64,000 nt of DNA from Flavobacterium sp. ACN2 (GCF_002303885.1 NZ_MRCM01000004.1:62001-126000), one strand, 5' to 3'. Shown: positions 52,047-62,706, counted from the stretch's first letter. The notes: generated from the sequence alone by a model not told the origin. Translations and numbers: made by a program.

Positions 52047-53576
52047 ATGAAAAAAGCATTCCAACTCTTCGATTTTAGCCAGAAAGTCAATTATAAAAAC
52101 GAAATTTTAGCGGGCTTAACTGTAGCAATGACCATGATTCCAGAATCGTTGTCGTTTGCTATTTTAGCTGGATTTCCGCCATTAGTTGGTTTGTATGCTG
52201 CTTTTATTGCGGGATTGGTTACCGCTATTTTTGGAGGAAGACCTGGAATGATTTCAGGCGGTGCAGGGGCGACGGTAATTGTTTTGATTGCCTTAATGAA
52301 ATCGCACGGAATTGAATATGTTTTTGCTGCAGTCGCATTGGGTGGCGTGGTTCAGATTTGTATCGGACTTTTTAAACTTGGAAAATTTATTCGATTAGTT
52401 CCGCAGCCCGTTATGTTTGGTTTTGTAAACGGTTTGGCGGTTGTGATTTTCATGTCGCAGCTAGAACAGTTTAAAACCATGGTGAACGGTCAGGTTTCTT
52501 GGCTTCAAGGAACTCCGCTTTACATTATGTTAGGTTTGGTAGCTTTGACCATTGCAATTGTTTTGATTTTTCCGAAGATTACAAAAGCGGTTCCAGCATC
52601 TTTAGTAGCTATTATGGTCGTTTTTGCTTTGGTTATTGTTTTTAATATTGAAACTAAAACGGTAGAAGATATTGCTTCGGTTCAAGGCGGATTTCCACCG
52701 TTTCATATTCCGAATATTCCATTTTCTTTTGAGACTTTTAAAGTGATATTTCCGTATTCGGTAATAGTTGCCGCTGTAGGTTTAACAGAAGGTTTGCTTA
52801 CGCTGAATTTAGTTGACGAAATTACAGGAACAAGAGGAAACAGCAATAGAGAATGTATTGCGCAAGGAAGCTCGAACATCTTAAACGGATTTTTTTACGG
52901 AATGGGGGGATGCCCAATGATTGCGCAAACATTGGTAAATCTTGGAGCTGGTTCTAGAGCTAGGCTTTCGGGAATTATTGCTTCTCTGACCATTTTGATT
53001 ATCATACTTTTTGGAGCACCCGTAATTGGAAAACTGCCCATGGCGGCCTTAGTTGGAGTCATGATGATGGTGGCCATTACAACTTTTGAATGGGCAAGTT
53101 TTAAGATTATCAATAAAATGCCAAGACATGATATTTTTGTTGGAATTCTAGTGGCATTAATCACGATTGTATTGCATAATCTGGCTTTGGCGGTTTTAAT
53201 TGGCGTAATTATTTCGGCTTTGGTTTTTGCTTGGGAAAGTGCTAAACGAATTCGTGCAAGAAATTATATTGACGAAGATGGAATAAAACATTACGAAATT
53301 TATGGGCCATTATTTTTTGGTTCAACTGCCGCTTTTTTAGAAAAATTTGATATTCAGAACGATCCTGATCATATTATAATAGATTTTAAAGAAAGTCGAG
53401 TTTCTGATATGTCGGCAATAGAAGCTTTAAATAATCTGACAAAAAAATACAATCAGCTAAATAAAACAGTAGAGTTGCAGCATTTAAGCCCAGACTGCAG
53501 GCAATTACTCAAAAATGCAGATGCGGTTATAAATGTTAATGTTATTGAAGATCCGACATATAAAGTGGTTAGTTAA
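52047..53576 (+). CDS. SulP-family inorganic anion transporter
   Basis: The 509-aa protein has about ten transmembrane helices with the SulP signature regions AMTMIPESLSFAILAGFPPLVGLYAAF and FVNGLAVVIFMSQLEQF, and ends in a STAS domain (about 400-509, ADFKESRVSDMSAIEAL in part). SulP proteins move sulfate, bicarbonate, chloride or other anions; the substrate is not predictable. The ATG at 52047 is preferred over one 39 bp upstream, which would add residues overlapping the -7 element. Confidence 0.92.
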   Translation: MKKAFQLFDFSQKVNYKNEILAGLTVAMTMIPESLSFAILAGFPPLVGLYAAFIAGLVTAIFGGRPGMISGGAGATVIVLIALMKSHGIEYVFAAVALGGVVQICIGLFKLGKFIRLVPQPVMFGFVNGLAVVIFMSQLEQFKTMVNGQVSWLQGTPLYIMLGLVALTIAIVLIFPKITKAVPASLVAIMVVFALVIVFNIETKTVEDIASVQGGFPPFHIPNIPFSFETFKVIFPYSVIVAAVGLTEGLLTLNLVDEITGTRGNSNRECIAQGSSNILNGFFYGMGGCPMIAQTLVNLGAGSRARLSGIIASLTILIIILFGAPVIGKLPMAALVGVMMMVAITTFEWASFKIINKMPRHDIFVGILVALITIVLHNLALAVLIGVIISALVFAWESAKRIRARNYIDEDGIKHYEIYGPLFFGSTAAFLEKFDIQNDPDHIIIDFKESRVSDMSAIEALNNLTKKYNQLNKTVELQHLSPDCRQLLKNADAVINVNVIEDPTYKVVS

Positions 53577-53890
53577 TTAGATAATGTGTCCATTTGATAA
53601 TGTGTTAATTTGAGAACGTGTCAATTAGAAAATGTGGCAATTTGATAATTAGATAATGATTTTGGAAACGTGTATCTGTAGAGACGCACTGCAGTGCGTC
53701 TACACAATGTATATAAATAACAAACCCGACAGGTTTTAAAATCTGTCGGGTTTGGTGTTTTTGTCAGGCTGAGCGAAGTCGAAGCCCGCGAGCTAATTAG
53801 AGCACCCTTCGACTTCGTTCAAGGTGACAATCAGTTTATTATCAAATTTTCTAATTGACACATTCTCAAATTATCTAATTGAAATAATTT
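53577..53890. repeat. Composite of short inverted repeats before the AraC gene
   Basis: Several separate hairpins are present: TTGATAATGTG/CAATTAGAAAATGTGG-type repeats (53577-53650) with their partners at 53838-53885; a GTAGAGACGCACTGC palindrome (53678-53705); AAACCCGACAG/CTGTCGGGTTT (53722-53753); and the GAGCGAAGTCGAAG pair (53763-53828). Each is a dispersed intergenic repeat; there is no gene. Confidence 0.75.
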
Positions 53891-53910
53891 GATTTTTGTA
53901 ACTTTGCCAA

Positions 53911-54819
53911 ATGAAACTGACAGAAACTTTAGAAGACTTTTATACAGTAAAAATAAAAGGAATGCCGGAGAATCTTAAAAAGGAGATCGGACATTTTAAT
54001 GTTTTTAAATTGGATGATTATGTTGGAAGCACTTGCAATCCATTGCCTTATACCAGAAAAGACTTTTATAAGATAAGTTTAATCATTGGTAAAAACAAAG
54101 TGCATTATGCAGATAAGGTTGTAGCGATTGAAGATCAGGGATTATTCTTTGCAAATCCACAAATTCCGTATAGTTGGGAGCATATTGATGAAAATCAAAC
54201 GGGCTTTTTCTGTATTTTTACAGATGCATTTTTTAGTCAGTTTGGAAATTTAAAAGAATATCCATTATTTCAGCCAGGCGGGAATCCTGTTGTTCCTGTT
54301 TCTGCAGCATTAGCAGAATCTCTAAAAACAGTTTATTTAAAAATGTTCGAAGAAATCAATTCTGATTATGCTTTTAAATATGATGTGCTTCGAAATCTGG
54401 TTTTTGAAATTATTCATTTAGCATTAAAAACACAAACCGTAACTGCTTCATTATATAGTAAATCGAATGCTACAATTCGAGTTTCTTCTTTGTTTTTAGA
54501 ATTATTAGAAAGACAATTTCCTGTCGAATCCATTTCACAGCAAATTAATTTTCGTTCGCCGTCAGAATATGCCAATCAGTTAAATGTACATGTAAATCAT
54601 TTAAATAAAGCGTTAAAAGAAACAACAGGAAAAACAACTTCTCAGATCATTTCGGAGAGAATTGTTCAGGAAGCCATGATTCTTTTAAAGCAAACTAATT
54701 GGAATATTAATGAAATTGCTTGGTGTTTAGGTTTTGAAGAATTGTCTCATTTTATTAATTTCTTCAAAAAAAATGTCCAGGTTTCTCCTAAAAACTATCG
54801 ATTATCAGAAATTGATTGA
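53911..54819 (+). CDS. AraC-family transcriptional regulator
   Basis: The 302-aa protein has a cupin-like N-terminal part (about 1-190, FFANPQIPYSWEHI) and an AraC-type pair of helix-turn-helix motifs (about 200-302) with RSPSEYANQLNVHVNHLNKALKE and NEIAWCLGFEELSHFINFFKK, ending SPKNYRL. It lies 92 bp upstream of the SDR gene on the same strand. Such AraC-SDR pairs are common in flavobacteria, and the regulator probably controls its neighbour. Confidence 0.93.
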   Translation: MKLTETLEDFYTVKIKGMPENLKKEIGHFNVFKLDDYVGSTCNPLPYTRKDFYKISLIIGKNKVHYADKVVAIEDQGLFFANPQIPYSWEHIDENQTGFFCIFTDAFFSQFGNLKEYPLFQPGGNPVVPVSAALAESLKTVYLKMFEEINSDYAFKYDVLRNLVFEIIHLALKTQTVTASLYSKSNATIRVSSLFLELLERQFPVESISQQINFRSPSEYANQLNVHVNHLNKALKETTGKTTSQIISERIVQEAMILLKQTNWNINEIAWCLGFEELSHFINFFKKNVQVSPKNYRLSEID

Positions 54820-54911
54820 TTTTTGTAACTTCTTACTTGATTGCTTTAATTTTTAAGAAGCGCTTCGCCAATACCTTTGTCCTGTAATTATAAACGTAAA
54901 AATTTAAAGTC

Positions 54912-55751
54912 ATGGGAAATAACAAAGTTTGGTTCATTACAGGTGCTTCAAAAGGACTTGGATTAGAGTTAGCTAAAAAATTATTAGCAGAGGGTTTTAA
55001 AGTGGCTGCAACGTCAAGAAATGAAGCTTCTTTAAGTGCAGCATTAGGAAAAGCATCAGAGAATTTTCTTCCTCTTGAGATGGATTTAGTGGATGAAAAA
55101 AGTGTAAAAAAAGCAATTGATAAAGCCGTAAATCATTTTAAAACAATCGATGTTTTAGTCAACAATGCTGGTTACGGATTATTAGGAGCTTTAGAAGAAT
55201 TAACAGATGCAGAAGCTAGAAAAAACTACGAAGTAAATGTTTTCGGATTATTAAATGTAATTAGAAATGCAATGCCTATTCTTCGTGCCAATCAATCGGG
55301 GCATATTTTTAATATTTCTTCTGTTGGAGGATATTATGGGGAATTTCCGGGTTGGGGAATTTACTGCTCGACTAAGTTTGCGGTTGCAGGTCTAACTGAA
55401 TCTTTAGCGGCAGAAATTAAGCCTTTTGGAGTGCATGCTACAATTGTTTATCCAGGTTATTTTAGAACCGATTTCTTAAAAGACAGCTCGCTTTTAGTGC
55501 CAGAAAATCCAATTGCCGAGTATAAAGAAGTGAGACAATCTGAAAGTGCTCATAAAGACGATATCAATGAGAATCAGCCAGGTGATCCAGTTAAATTGGC
55601 GGAAGCTTTAATTAAAGTAAGTCAAGACCAAAATCCGCCTTTGCATTTATTTTTAGGTGAAGATGCTTTTAATATGGCAAACCAAAAAATAGCAAGTGTT
55701 CAGAAAGAATTAGAAGGATGGAAATCGGTTTCGGTTTCGACTGGTTTTTAA
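54912..55751 (+). CDS. Short-chain dehydrogenase/reductase
   Basis: The 279-aa protein is a classical SDR: nucleotide-binding GASKGLG (11-17), NNAGYG, catalytic Tyr151 in YCSTK with Lys155, and NISSVGG with the catalytic Ser before them. A conserved Gly and Arg pattern in the first turn (TSRNEAS) favours NADP. The substrate is unknown. It follows the AraC gene and is likely controlled by it. Confidence 0.94.
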   Translation: MGNNKVWFITGASKGLGLELAKKLLAEGFKVAATSRNEASLSAALGKASENFLPLEMDLVDEKSVKKAIDKAVNHFKTIDVLVNNAGYGLLGALEELTDAEARKNYEVNVFGLLNVIRNAMPILRANQSGHIFNISSVGGYYGEFPGWGIYCSTKFAVAGLTESLAAEIKPFGVHATIVYPGYFRTDFLKDSSLLVPENPIAEYKEVRQSESAHKDDINENQPGDPVKLAEALIKVSQDQNPPLHLFLGEDAFNMANQKIASVQKELEGWKSVSVSTGF

Positions 55752-56070
55752 TGGGCCAATTTGATAATGTGTCAATTAGAAAATTTGTTAATTAGAAAAT
55801 GATTTGACATCATGTATGTCTGTAGAGACGCACTGCGGTGCGTCTCTACAGATATATACTGTGCGAATTTGTTTTTTTTGAATTGCCTCCAGCTTTAGCT
55901 GGAGGTAAGCATTTAGAATAGAAGAAAGGCTTTAGCCAAACGACAAAGTTTGCCTAAAGCCTTTCTCTTATAAAGTTTAATTTTTTTATTCAGCTTTAGT
56001 TGCAGGCAATTCAATTAATTATTTAATTCAAGAATTTTCTAATTATCAAATTTTCTAATTGCCTCATTCT
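55752..56070. repeat. Composite of nested inverted repeats after the SDR gene
   Basis: The outer arms are TTGATAATGTGTCAATTAGAAAATTTG-type (55760-55800) with AAATTTTCTAATTATCAAATTTTCTAATTG (about 56030-56062). Inside are TCTGTAGAGACGCAC/GTGCGTCTCTACAGA (55819-55833/55838-55852), a GAATTGCCTCCAGC pair and a GAAAGGCTTTAGCC/GCCTAAAGCCTTTC hairpin. No gene. Confidence 0.75.
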
Positions 56071-56074
56071 CTTA

Positions 56075-57274
56075 TTAGCGAAGCATCGATTTTACATCAC
56101 TTAACTTCCCGTCAATTTCTCCAATCTGCAGACCTAAAATATGAGCAATTAAAGGGTAAACCGACACATTCTGAAATGTTTTTACTGTTTTATCAACTTT
56201 AAAAGCAGGACCTTTTGCATAAAATATAGCGTGCATGTCTTTTTCCTCATTGTCATAACCATGCGTTCCGCCATTTATATGTGTGCTTTCTTTGCTTACT
56301 AAACTCCAACCTTTATCGGCTTCTATAACGAAATCATGCACACGCGGATTTGTTCCGTAATGTAATCTTTTTGGGACTTCTGTCGCTTTCCAAAATTTAA
56401 TATGTGGCACTTTTTTCAAAGCATTGGCAATAGAATCCTGATAGCCTGGTTTTGCCTGCAAACTCATAATTGGATTGACAACATCCTTATATCCTAGCCA
56501 TTCTGGTTTTAAATAATCTAAAACAGCTACTTTTTTATCGTTACTGATGGTGGCCATTCCGTGATCTGAAACGATAATTAAATTAATTTGTTTTCCAATA
56601 GGCAATTGATCTAATCTTCTTGATATTTCGCCCATAATCGAATCCATTTTGATCACTGTTTTTTCAGTTTTTGGCGAAAGCGGACCAAAATTATGACCTG
56701 TATGATCGGGTTCGTCAAAATATAAAGTAACCAAATGCGGACGTTGCTTTTCTGGAAGCTGTAACCATTTCATAACCGTATCAATTCTAGTGCCGTATGG
56801 AACTTTACCATCGTAGTTTTTGAAATAACTCGGATTTCTTTTGTCAATATCAGAACCTGGCCAAAAGAAAGAAGCGGTTTTTACACCTTGCTGTTCAGCT
56901 AAATTCCAAATCGGATTTCCGCCATAAAATCTCGAATCATTTTTAGCATTACTAGATAATGAGAAAGATTGATTCAAAGAAGCATCATAAAACACATTAT
57001 TGATGATTCCGTGATGATCTGGGTAAAGTCCCGTTACAATCGAATAATGATTTGGAAAAGTTTTACTTGGGTAAGAAGGTTTCATTGATTTGGCATGAAC
57101 GCCTTCTTTTTCAATTTGCTTCAGATTCGGAAGATTATACATTTTGCCATAATCCCAACGAAATCCGTCCATGGAAATTAAAACAACATAATTGTCTTTG
57201 CTATTTTGGGCTTGTAAAAAAGTAGTAAGAAGTAAAAATGTGAAAGATAAAAAGTGAGTTGTGAATGTTCTCAT
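56075..57274 (-). CDS. Ectonucleotide pyrophosphatase/phosphodiesterase
   Basis: The 399-aa exported protein has a signal peptide (about 1-22, ending LQAQ) and the alkaline phosphatase fold. Metal and nucleophile residues include Asp36 in SMDGFRWD, Thr72 in PSKTFPNH, and DEPDHTGHNFGP and SDHGM further on. NPP-family enzymes cleave phosphodiester and pyrophosphate bonds in nucleotides or phospholipids in the periplasm. It ends before the composite repeat at 55752. Confidence 0.92.
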   Translation of the reverse strand: MRTFTTHFLSFTFLLLTTFLQAQNSKDNYVVLISMDGFRWDYGKMYNLPNLKQIEKEGVHAKSMKPSYPSKTFPNHYSIVTGLYPDHHGIINNVFYDASLNQSFSLSSNAKNDSRFYGGNPIWNLAEQQGVKTASFFWPGSDIDKRNPSYFKNYDGKVPYGTRIDTVMKWLQLPEKQRPHLVTLYFDEPDHTGHNFGPLSPKTEKTVIKMDSIMGEISRRLDQLPIGKQINLIIVSDHGMATISNDKKVAVLDYLKPEWLGYKDVVNPIMSLQAKPGYQDSIANALKKVPHIKFWKATEVPKRLHYGTNPRVHDFVIEADKGWSLVSKESTHINGGTHGYDNEEKDMHAIFYAKGPAFKVDKTVKTFQNVSVYPLIAHILGLQIGEIDGKLSDVKSMLR

Positions 57275-57373
57275 TGTGCAATTTTTAATAGAACTGCAAA
57301 GGTAGAGATAACAGATTTTTTAAAGAAAAAGAGAATGTTAAATAAAAAAGATAGCCACGACTCGACCGAAGAA

Positions 57374-57672
57374 TAGCCACGAATTCACGAATTATTTTTT
57401 TTATAATCTGTATCTATTTTATTAGCCACAGATTACACAGATTAAAAGGATTAAAATAAAATCTGCGAAATCTGTGGGAGTAAATTTTCACGCAGATTTA
57501 AAAAAGATTTAAGCAGATTTTTTAAATTTTAATCTGCATAGATCTGCCAAAATCAGTAAAATCTGCGTGAAAAAAATTATAGAGAAAGCTTGGAAAATCC
57601 ATTAAATCAATGAAATCTGTGGCAAAAAATAAACACACAGATTTGAAAATATAATTCGTGAATTCGTGGCTA
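57374..57672. repeat. Long nested palindrome before the groL terminator
   Basis: The outer arms of 21 bp (57374-57394 and 57652-57672) are perfectly complementary, with TAGCCACGAATTCACGAATTA as the left arm. Inside are repeats of CACAGATTACACAGATT, AAATCTGTGGCAAAA and AAATCTGCG type that pair partly with each other. The whole could form a hairpin of about 300 nt. No gene. Confidence 0.85.
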
Positions 57673-57709
57673 AAAAAAAGCGCCAGAAGTAAATCCAGCG
57701 CTTTTAAGT
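57672..57709 (-). terminator. Terminator of groL
   Basis: AAAAGCGC (57676-57683) pairs with GCGCTTTT (57698-57705). The A-run to the left reads as a T-run on the minus strand, just after the groL stop. Confidence 0.8.
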
Positions 57710-57726
57710 TTTAAGAAGAGAATGAA

Positions 57727-59394
<1,668 letters not shown>

Positions 59395-59436
59395 TTAAAT
59401 GAAGTTCTTAATACTTCGTACTTAATACAATATTTT

Positions 59437-59712
59437 TTAGATGATTGCTAAGATATCGTCTTCACGCATAATCAAATAATCAGTACCCTCTAATTTTAAT
59501 TCAGTACCAGCATATTTACCGTAAAGAACAGTATCTCCAACTTTTACAGTCATTGTGTGATCTTTAGTTCCGTTTCCTACTGCAACTACAGTTCCTTTTT
59601 GTGGTTTCTCTTTGGCAGTATCTGGAATAAAAATACCTGAGGCAGTTTTAGTTTCAGCTGCAACAGGCTCGATAAGTACGCGGTCTGAAAGCGGTTTAAT
59701 GTTTAAAGCCAT
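59437..59712 (-). CDS. groS: Co-chaperonin GroES
   Basis: The 91-aa protein forms the seven-subunit lid on GroEL. Motifs: [11 protein letters not shown] at the start, the mobile loop [30 protein letters not shown] and [13 protein letters not shown]. Length and motifs are normal. It is the first gene of the groS-groL operon. Confidence 0.97.
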   Translation of the reverse strand: MALNIKPLSDRVLIEPVAAETKTASGIFIPDTAKEKPQKGTVVAVGNGTKDHTMTVKVGDTVLYGKYAGTELKLEGTDYLIMREDDILAII

Positions 59713-59760
59713 GATTTTATATTATTATAAGTTATACGTTTTTTTTCTGTTCTATAAACT

Positions 59761-59776
59761 TTCAGAAACTATGCCA
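59761..59776 (-). promoter_or_regulatory. Candidate sigma-54-like promoter of groSL
   Basis: On the minus strand the sequence reads TGGCATAGTTTCTGAA, close to the sigma-54 consensus TGGCAC-N5-TTGCA in spacing, with TGGCA intact and only the -12 C changed. It lies about 50 bp before groS. No CIRCE (TTAGCACTC) repeat is seen. The assignment is tentative. Confidence 0.35.
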
Positions 59777-59800
59777 TGCTAGAAAAACTGACATTATTTC

Positions 59801-59834
59801 TTAAAAAAAATGCCAGCTTTGACAGGCTGGCATT
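59801..59834 (-). terminator. Terminator of secG
   Basis: AATGCCAGC (59809-59817) pairs perfectly with GCTGGCATT (59826-59834); the A-run to the left is a T-run on the minus strand. Confidence 0.85.
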
Positions 59835-59856
59835 AGATTGTATATCGAGCTACTTT

Positions 59857-60201
59857 TTATTTTGCTGGTGCAGGTGTTGCAGGAGCAGGAGTAGTTCCTT
59901 GTGCTGGAGCTGCAGGTGCATTTACAGGAGCTTCAGTTTTATCAATGATTTTAGAATCTGTATCACTTAAAGATCCAGAGAAGCTTAAGCTAGAAAGTAA
60001 AATTAGCACAATTAAAACAGTAGCTAAAGTCCAAGTACTTTTATCTAAAAAGTCAGTTGTTTTTTGTACTCCACCTAACATCTGCGTTCCGCTGATAGTA
60101 GAAGACAATCCGCCTCCTTTAGGGTTTTGTACCATGATAACGATGATCAATAGAAAACAAACTATTGTAATTAAAACTAAAAAAATTGAAAATGTGCTCA
60201 T
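59857..60201 (-). CDS. secG: Protein translocase subunit SecG
   Basis: SecG is the small accessory subunit of the SecYEG protein channel. The 114-aa protein has two membrane helices (about 3-22 and 53-72) with the conserved QNPKGGGLSSTISG between them. Its tail is rich in Ala, Pro and Thr. It begins 3 bp after the stop of the acidic repeat protein and so belongs to the same operon. Confidence 0.93.
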   Translation of the reverse strand: MSTFSIFLVLITIVCFLLIIVIMVQNPKGGGLSSTISGTQMLGGVQKTTDFLDKSTWTLATVLIVLILLSSLSFSGSLSDTDSKIIDKTEAPVNAPAAPAQGTTPAPATPAPAK

Positions 60202-60204
60202 TAC

Positions 60205-62022
60205 TTAATTATTGTTATTGTTATTTTGTTGTAAAATCTTTATATCCGATATGCGGTCTGCAAAGAAAGTAATTTTTTCTGGATATTTCAAAATTAATAT
60301 TTCATAAGCTTGAATTGCTTTTGTATATTTCTTTTGTTCCAGATATACTCTGGCCAGAGTCTCGGTCATTAAATACGAATTGTCCTCTATAACGGGCTCA
60401 ATTTGAACTGTTGGAGTACTTGTTCCAGGTTTAATTGGAGAGATTTTCGGATTGGTTTCGATAAATTTATCGATAATTTCAGCCTTCTTTTGTCTCTCTT
60501 CTTCTTTAGCCGCTTCAATTTTAGCTTGTTCTTCTGGAGAAATTTCATTTGAGCGGTCAATTGGTTCTGTTCGAGACAATTGAAGCCATTCTTGAAATGA
60601 ATGTTTTTCGCTAAGAGAAAAATCCAAAGGTTTTCCAATTTCTAAATGTTCTGCAGCTGTTCTAGCAGGCTCATTAGGCTCTTCCTCTTCGATTATTTCT
60701 TCAAGCGGCTCTTCATTTTCTTCTATGATTTGCTCTTCTTCTTTATCCTCAGATTTAAGAACTTCTAGGATTTCTGCTTTTGGTTCCTCAGGTGTTTTTG
60801 TTTCAGCTTCTTTAATCGAAGAAAGAATAGATCGTTCAACAGAGTTCATTTTAAATTCTGGAATAATCATTTCTTCAATTACGCTGTCGTCTTCATCTTC
60901 TTCAACAACATTTAGAGCAGGTTCTTCTACAATAGGATCTGCTTTTACTTCTTCAGTTTCTATAGGTTGTTCAGCGCTTTTGGCTTCTGCTTTTTTAATC
61001 GAACTTAAAATAGAGTTTTCGACACGCTCATTTTTAGGTTCTTCAGCTTTTACAGGTTCTGGTAGAGAAGGTGTTTCAGAGCCCTTTATCGAACTTAAAA
61101 TGGAACTCTCTATACGATCAATTTTAGGTTCTTCAGTTTGTATTGATTCTGAAAACGGAGCTGTTTCAACTTCTTCTTCTATATTACCTGAAATAGTAAG
61201 TTCAACAGAATCAATTTTCTGTTCCTCTTCTATTGTAGGTTTTTCAAAAGTTACAGTTTGCGCTTCTTTTATGGCAGTAAAAGTAGATAAATCTATTTCT
61301 GGAAGAGGTTTTGGTTTTTCCTCTTCTATTATAGGTTTTTCAAAAGTTACATTTTGTGCTTCTTTTATCGCAAAAATAGAAAAATCTATTTCAGGAATTG
61401 GTTTTGGCTCTTCTTCCTTAATTGATGGCTTTTCAAAAGTTATTGTTTGAGCCTCTTTTATGGCAAGAAAAATAGAAGGATCTATTTCTGGAAATTTTTT
61501 AGGCTCTTCAACAATTACTGGTTCTTGAGCTTTTATTTCCTCAACTTTTACTGGTTCTTCAGTTTTTGCAAATTCTTCAACTTTTGCAGGCTGTACAACC
61601 GAAGGTGTTTCAATAACCGAAGGTTGAGTTTCTTTAATTGTATCTGAAACAGGTAGTTCTTCAATATCTGCTTTTACTTCAATTGCTTTTTGAATCTGCT
61701 CTGGTGAAATTATTTCACTGTCAAAAACAGTAATCTCGAGAAGATCTCTCAATTTCTGTTCGTAAAAATCATTTTGAATAGAGGTGAAAGCTTCAGATGT
61801 AATAAAATCAAATAAAACAGAACGATCAGCCGTGTATGCTGCTGTAACTTTCAAAGCATAATTATACTTAAAACTATTTTGATTGTAAAGTCCTTTTAAT
61901 CGCAATGCGCGCGCACTTTGAAAATACGGAAATTCATTCAAAACACTTCCTAATGCGTCCGCCTGCTTTTCTGTAATAGCATCGGGTTTATTCATTAAGT
62001 AGGTATAATCGCTAACGTTCAT
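60205..62022 (-). CDS. Acidic repeat protein with TPR-like C-terminal part
   Basis: The 605-aa protein has an N-terminal domain (about 1-115, SDYTYLMNKPDAIT onward) without signal peptide. Then follow two families of internal repeats: three copies of EIDxSxFxAIKEAQxVTFEKP (about 190-290) and three copies of ERSILSSIKxAE (about 305-435), joined by Glu/Pro/Val-rich linkers. A basic helical stretch (about 500-530) and a TPR unit (ARVYLEQKKYTKAIQAYEILILKYPEK, about 560-590) end it. It is encoded between secG and lptE, in an order seen in other flavobacteria as far as I recall. The repeats suggest a multivalent binding protein, perhaps for the secretion or folding machinery; the function is unknown. 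Confidence 0.75.
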   Translation of the reverse strand: MNVSDYTYLMNKPDAITEKQADALGSVLNEFPYFQSARALRLKGLYNQNSFKYNYALKVTAAYTADRSVLFDFITSEAFTSIQNDFYEQKLRDLLEITVFDSEIISPEQIQKAIEVKADIEELPVSDTIKETQPSVIETPSVVQPAKVEEFAKTEEPVKVEEIKAQEPVIVEEPKKFPEIDPSIFLAIKEAQTITFEKPSIKEEEPKPIPEIDFSIFAIKEAQNVTFEKPIIEEEKPKPLPEIDLSTFTAIKEAQTVTFEKPTIEEEQKIDSVELTISGNIEEEVETAPFSESIQTEEPKIDRIESSILSSIKGSETPSLPEPVKAEEPKNERVENSILSSIKKAEAKSAEQPIETEEVKADPIVEEPALNVVEEDEDDSVIEEMIIPEFKMNSVERSILSSIKEAETKTPEEPKAEILEVLKSEDKEEEQIIEENEEPLEEIIEEEEPNEPARTAAEHLEIGKPLDFSLSEKHSFQEWLQLSRTEPIDRSNEISPEEQAKIEAAKEEERQKKAEIIDKFIETNPKISPIKPGTSTPTVQIEPVIEDNSYLMTETLARVYLEQKKYTKAIQAYEILILKYPEKITFFADRISDIKILQQNNNNNN

Positions 62023-62121
62023 TATTTGTTTTTTTGTTTGATCGGTTAATTGTTTATTTGTTTTTGCTTGTTTTATCGATTAAACGGTTTTATAGTTTAA
62101 CGACTAAACAAACAGGTGAAA

Positions 62122-62625
62122 CTACCATTTTGCCAATGATTGATTAAAGATATCTTGCGTGATTCTTTCAAAAATTACTCTGATTGCCTCGTTTAAAACA
62201 GACCCTGTTGGAAGATCACGTCCAGGGAAATCATAATAGAATTCAAAAGATTTTTCAAAATCGTCTGTTTCTTTCTTTTTGTTTGTAAAACGCACATTTA
62301 CACGAATAGATAAACGGTTTTGTGCTGCCTGCTGATCTGCAGTTGCTGTCATTGGTGTAATTCGGTAATCTGTAATTTCACCTTCGTAAACCAAATCGCC
62401 ACTATTGCTAACCAAGTTTAAGTTGGTCTGATTCATAATCAAATCCTGCAAAGCCAAAGTAAAAGTTCTATCGATTCCTGGTTCAATCAAATCTGCATTA
62501 TTCTGAAAGAAGTTAACCTGAAATGTTTTGGCATCGATTTTTCCAGTTCCTGTAAAGTTGTAAACAGAACAGCCACTCAACATAAAAAGGCTTAATAGTG
62601 CGAAAAGAGAATATATTTTTTTCAT
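62122..62625 (-). CDS. lptE: LPS-assembly lipoprotein LptE
   Basis: LptE plugs the LptD barrel and helps deliver LPS to the outer surface. The 167-aa protein has a lipoprotein signal with Cys19 (LSGC) and a soluble domain with the family pattern YNFTGTGKIDAKTFQVNFFQNN, and RLSIRVNVRFTNKK with an alternating-strand body. This is the Bacteroidota LptE type. It starts 81 bp after the sigma-54 regulator stop; a hairpin of the AAATTCC family lies between them. Confidence 0.88.
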   Translation of the reverse strand: MKKIYSLFALLSLFMLSGCSVYNFTGTGKIDAKTFQVNFFQNNADLIEPGIDRTFTLALQDLIMNQTNLNLVSNSGDLVYEGEITDYRITPMTATADQQAAQNRLSIRVNVRFTNKKKETDDFEKSFEFYYDFPGRDLPTGSVLNEAIRVIFERITQDIFNQSLAKW

Positions 62626-62639
62626 AATGTGTATTAGTC

Positions 62640-62692
62640 AAATTCCAAATTCCAAATTTCGCCAAATATAGTAATTTGGGATTTGGGATTTA
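62640..62692. repeat. Hairpin of the AAATTCCAAATCCC family
   Basis: AAATTCCAAATTCCAAAT and AATTTGGGATTTGGGATTT form an imperfect stem between the sigma-54 regulator and lptE. It is a further copy of the family seen at 7491, 8234, 9004 and 16103. Confidence 0.65.
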
Positions 62693-62706
62693 AAAATTGA
62701 GATTTA

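Noticed and set aside
53577..56070. Possible CRISPR array in the repeat blocks
   Set aside because: Repeats are inverted and of different kinds, without regular direct repeats and unique spacers, and no cas gene is near.
59713..59856. CIRCE/HrcA site before groS
   Set aside because: No TTAGCACTC-N9-GAGTGCTAA inverted repeat in the gap.
60725..61450. Long plus-strand frame opposite the acidic repeat protein
   Set aside because: It is the antisense image of Glu/Ile-rich repeats, which gives a Ser/Phe-rich frame; no start signal or family.
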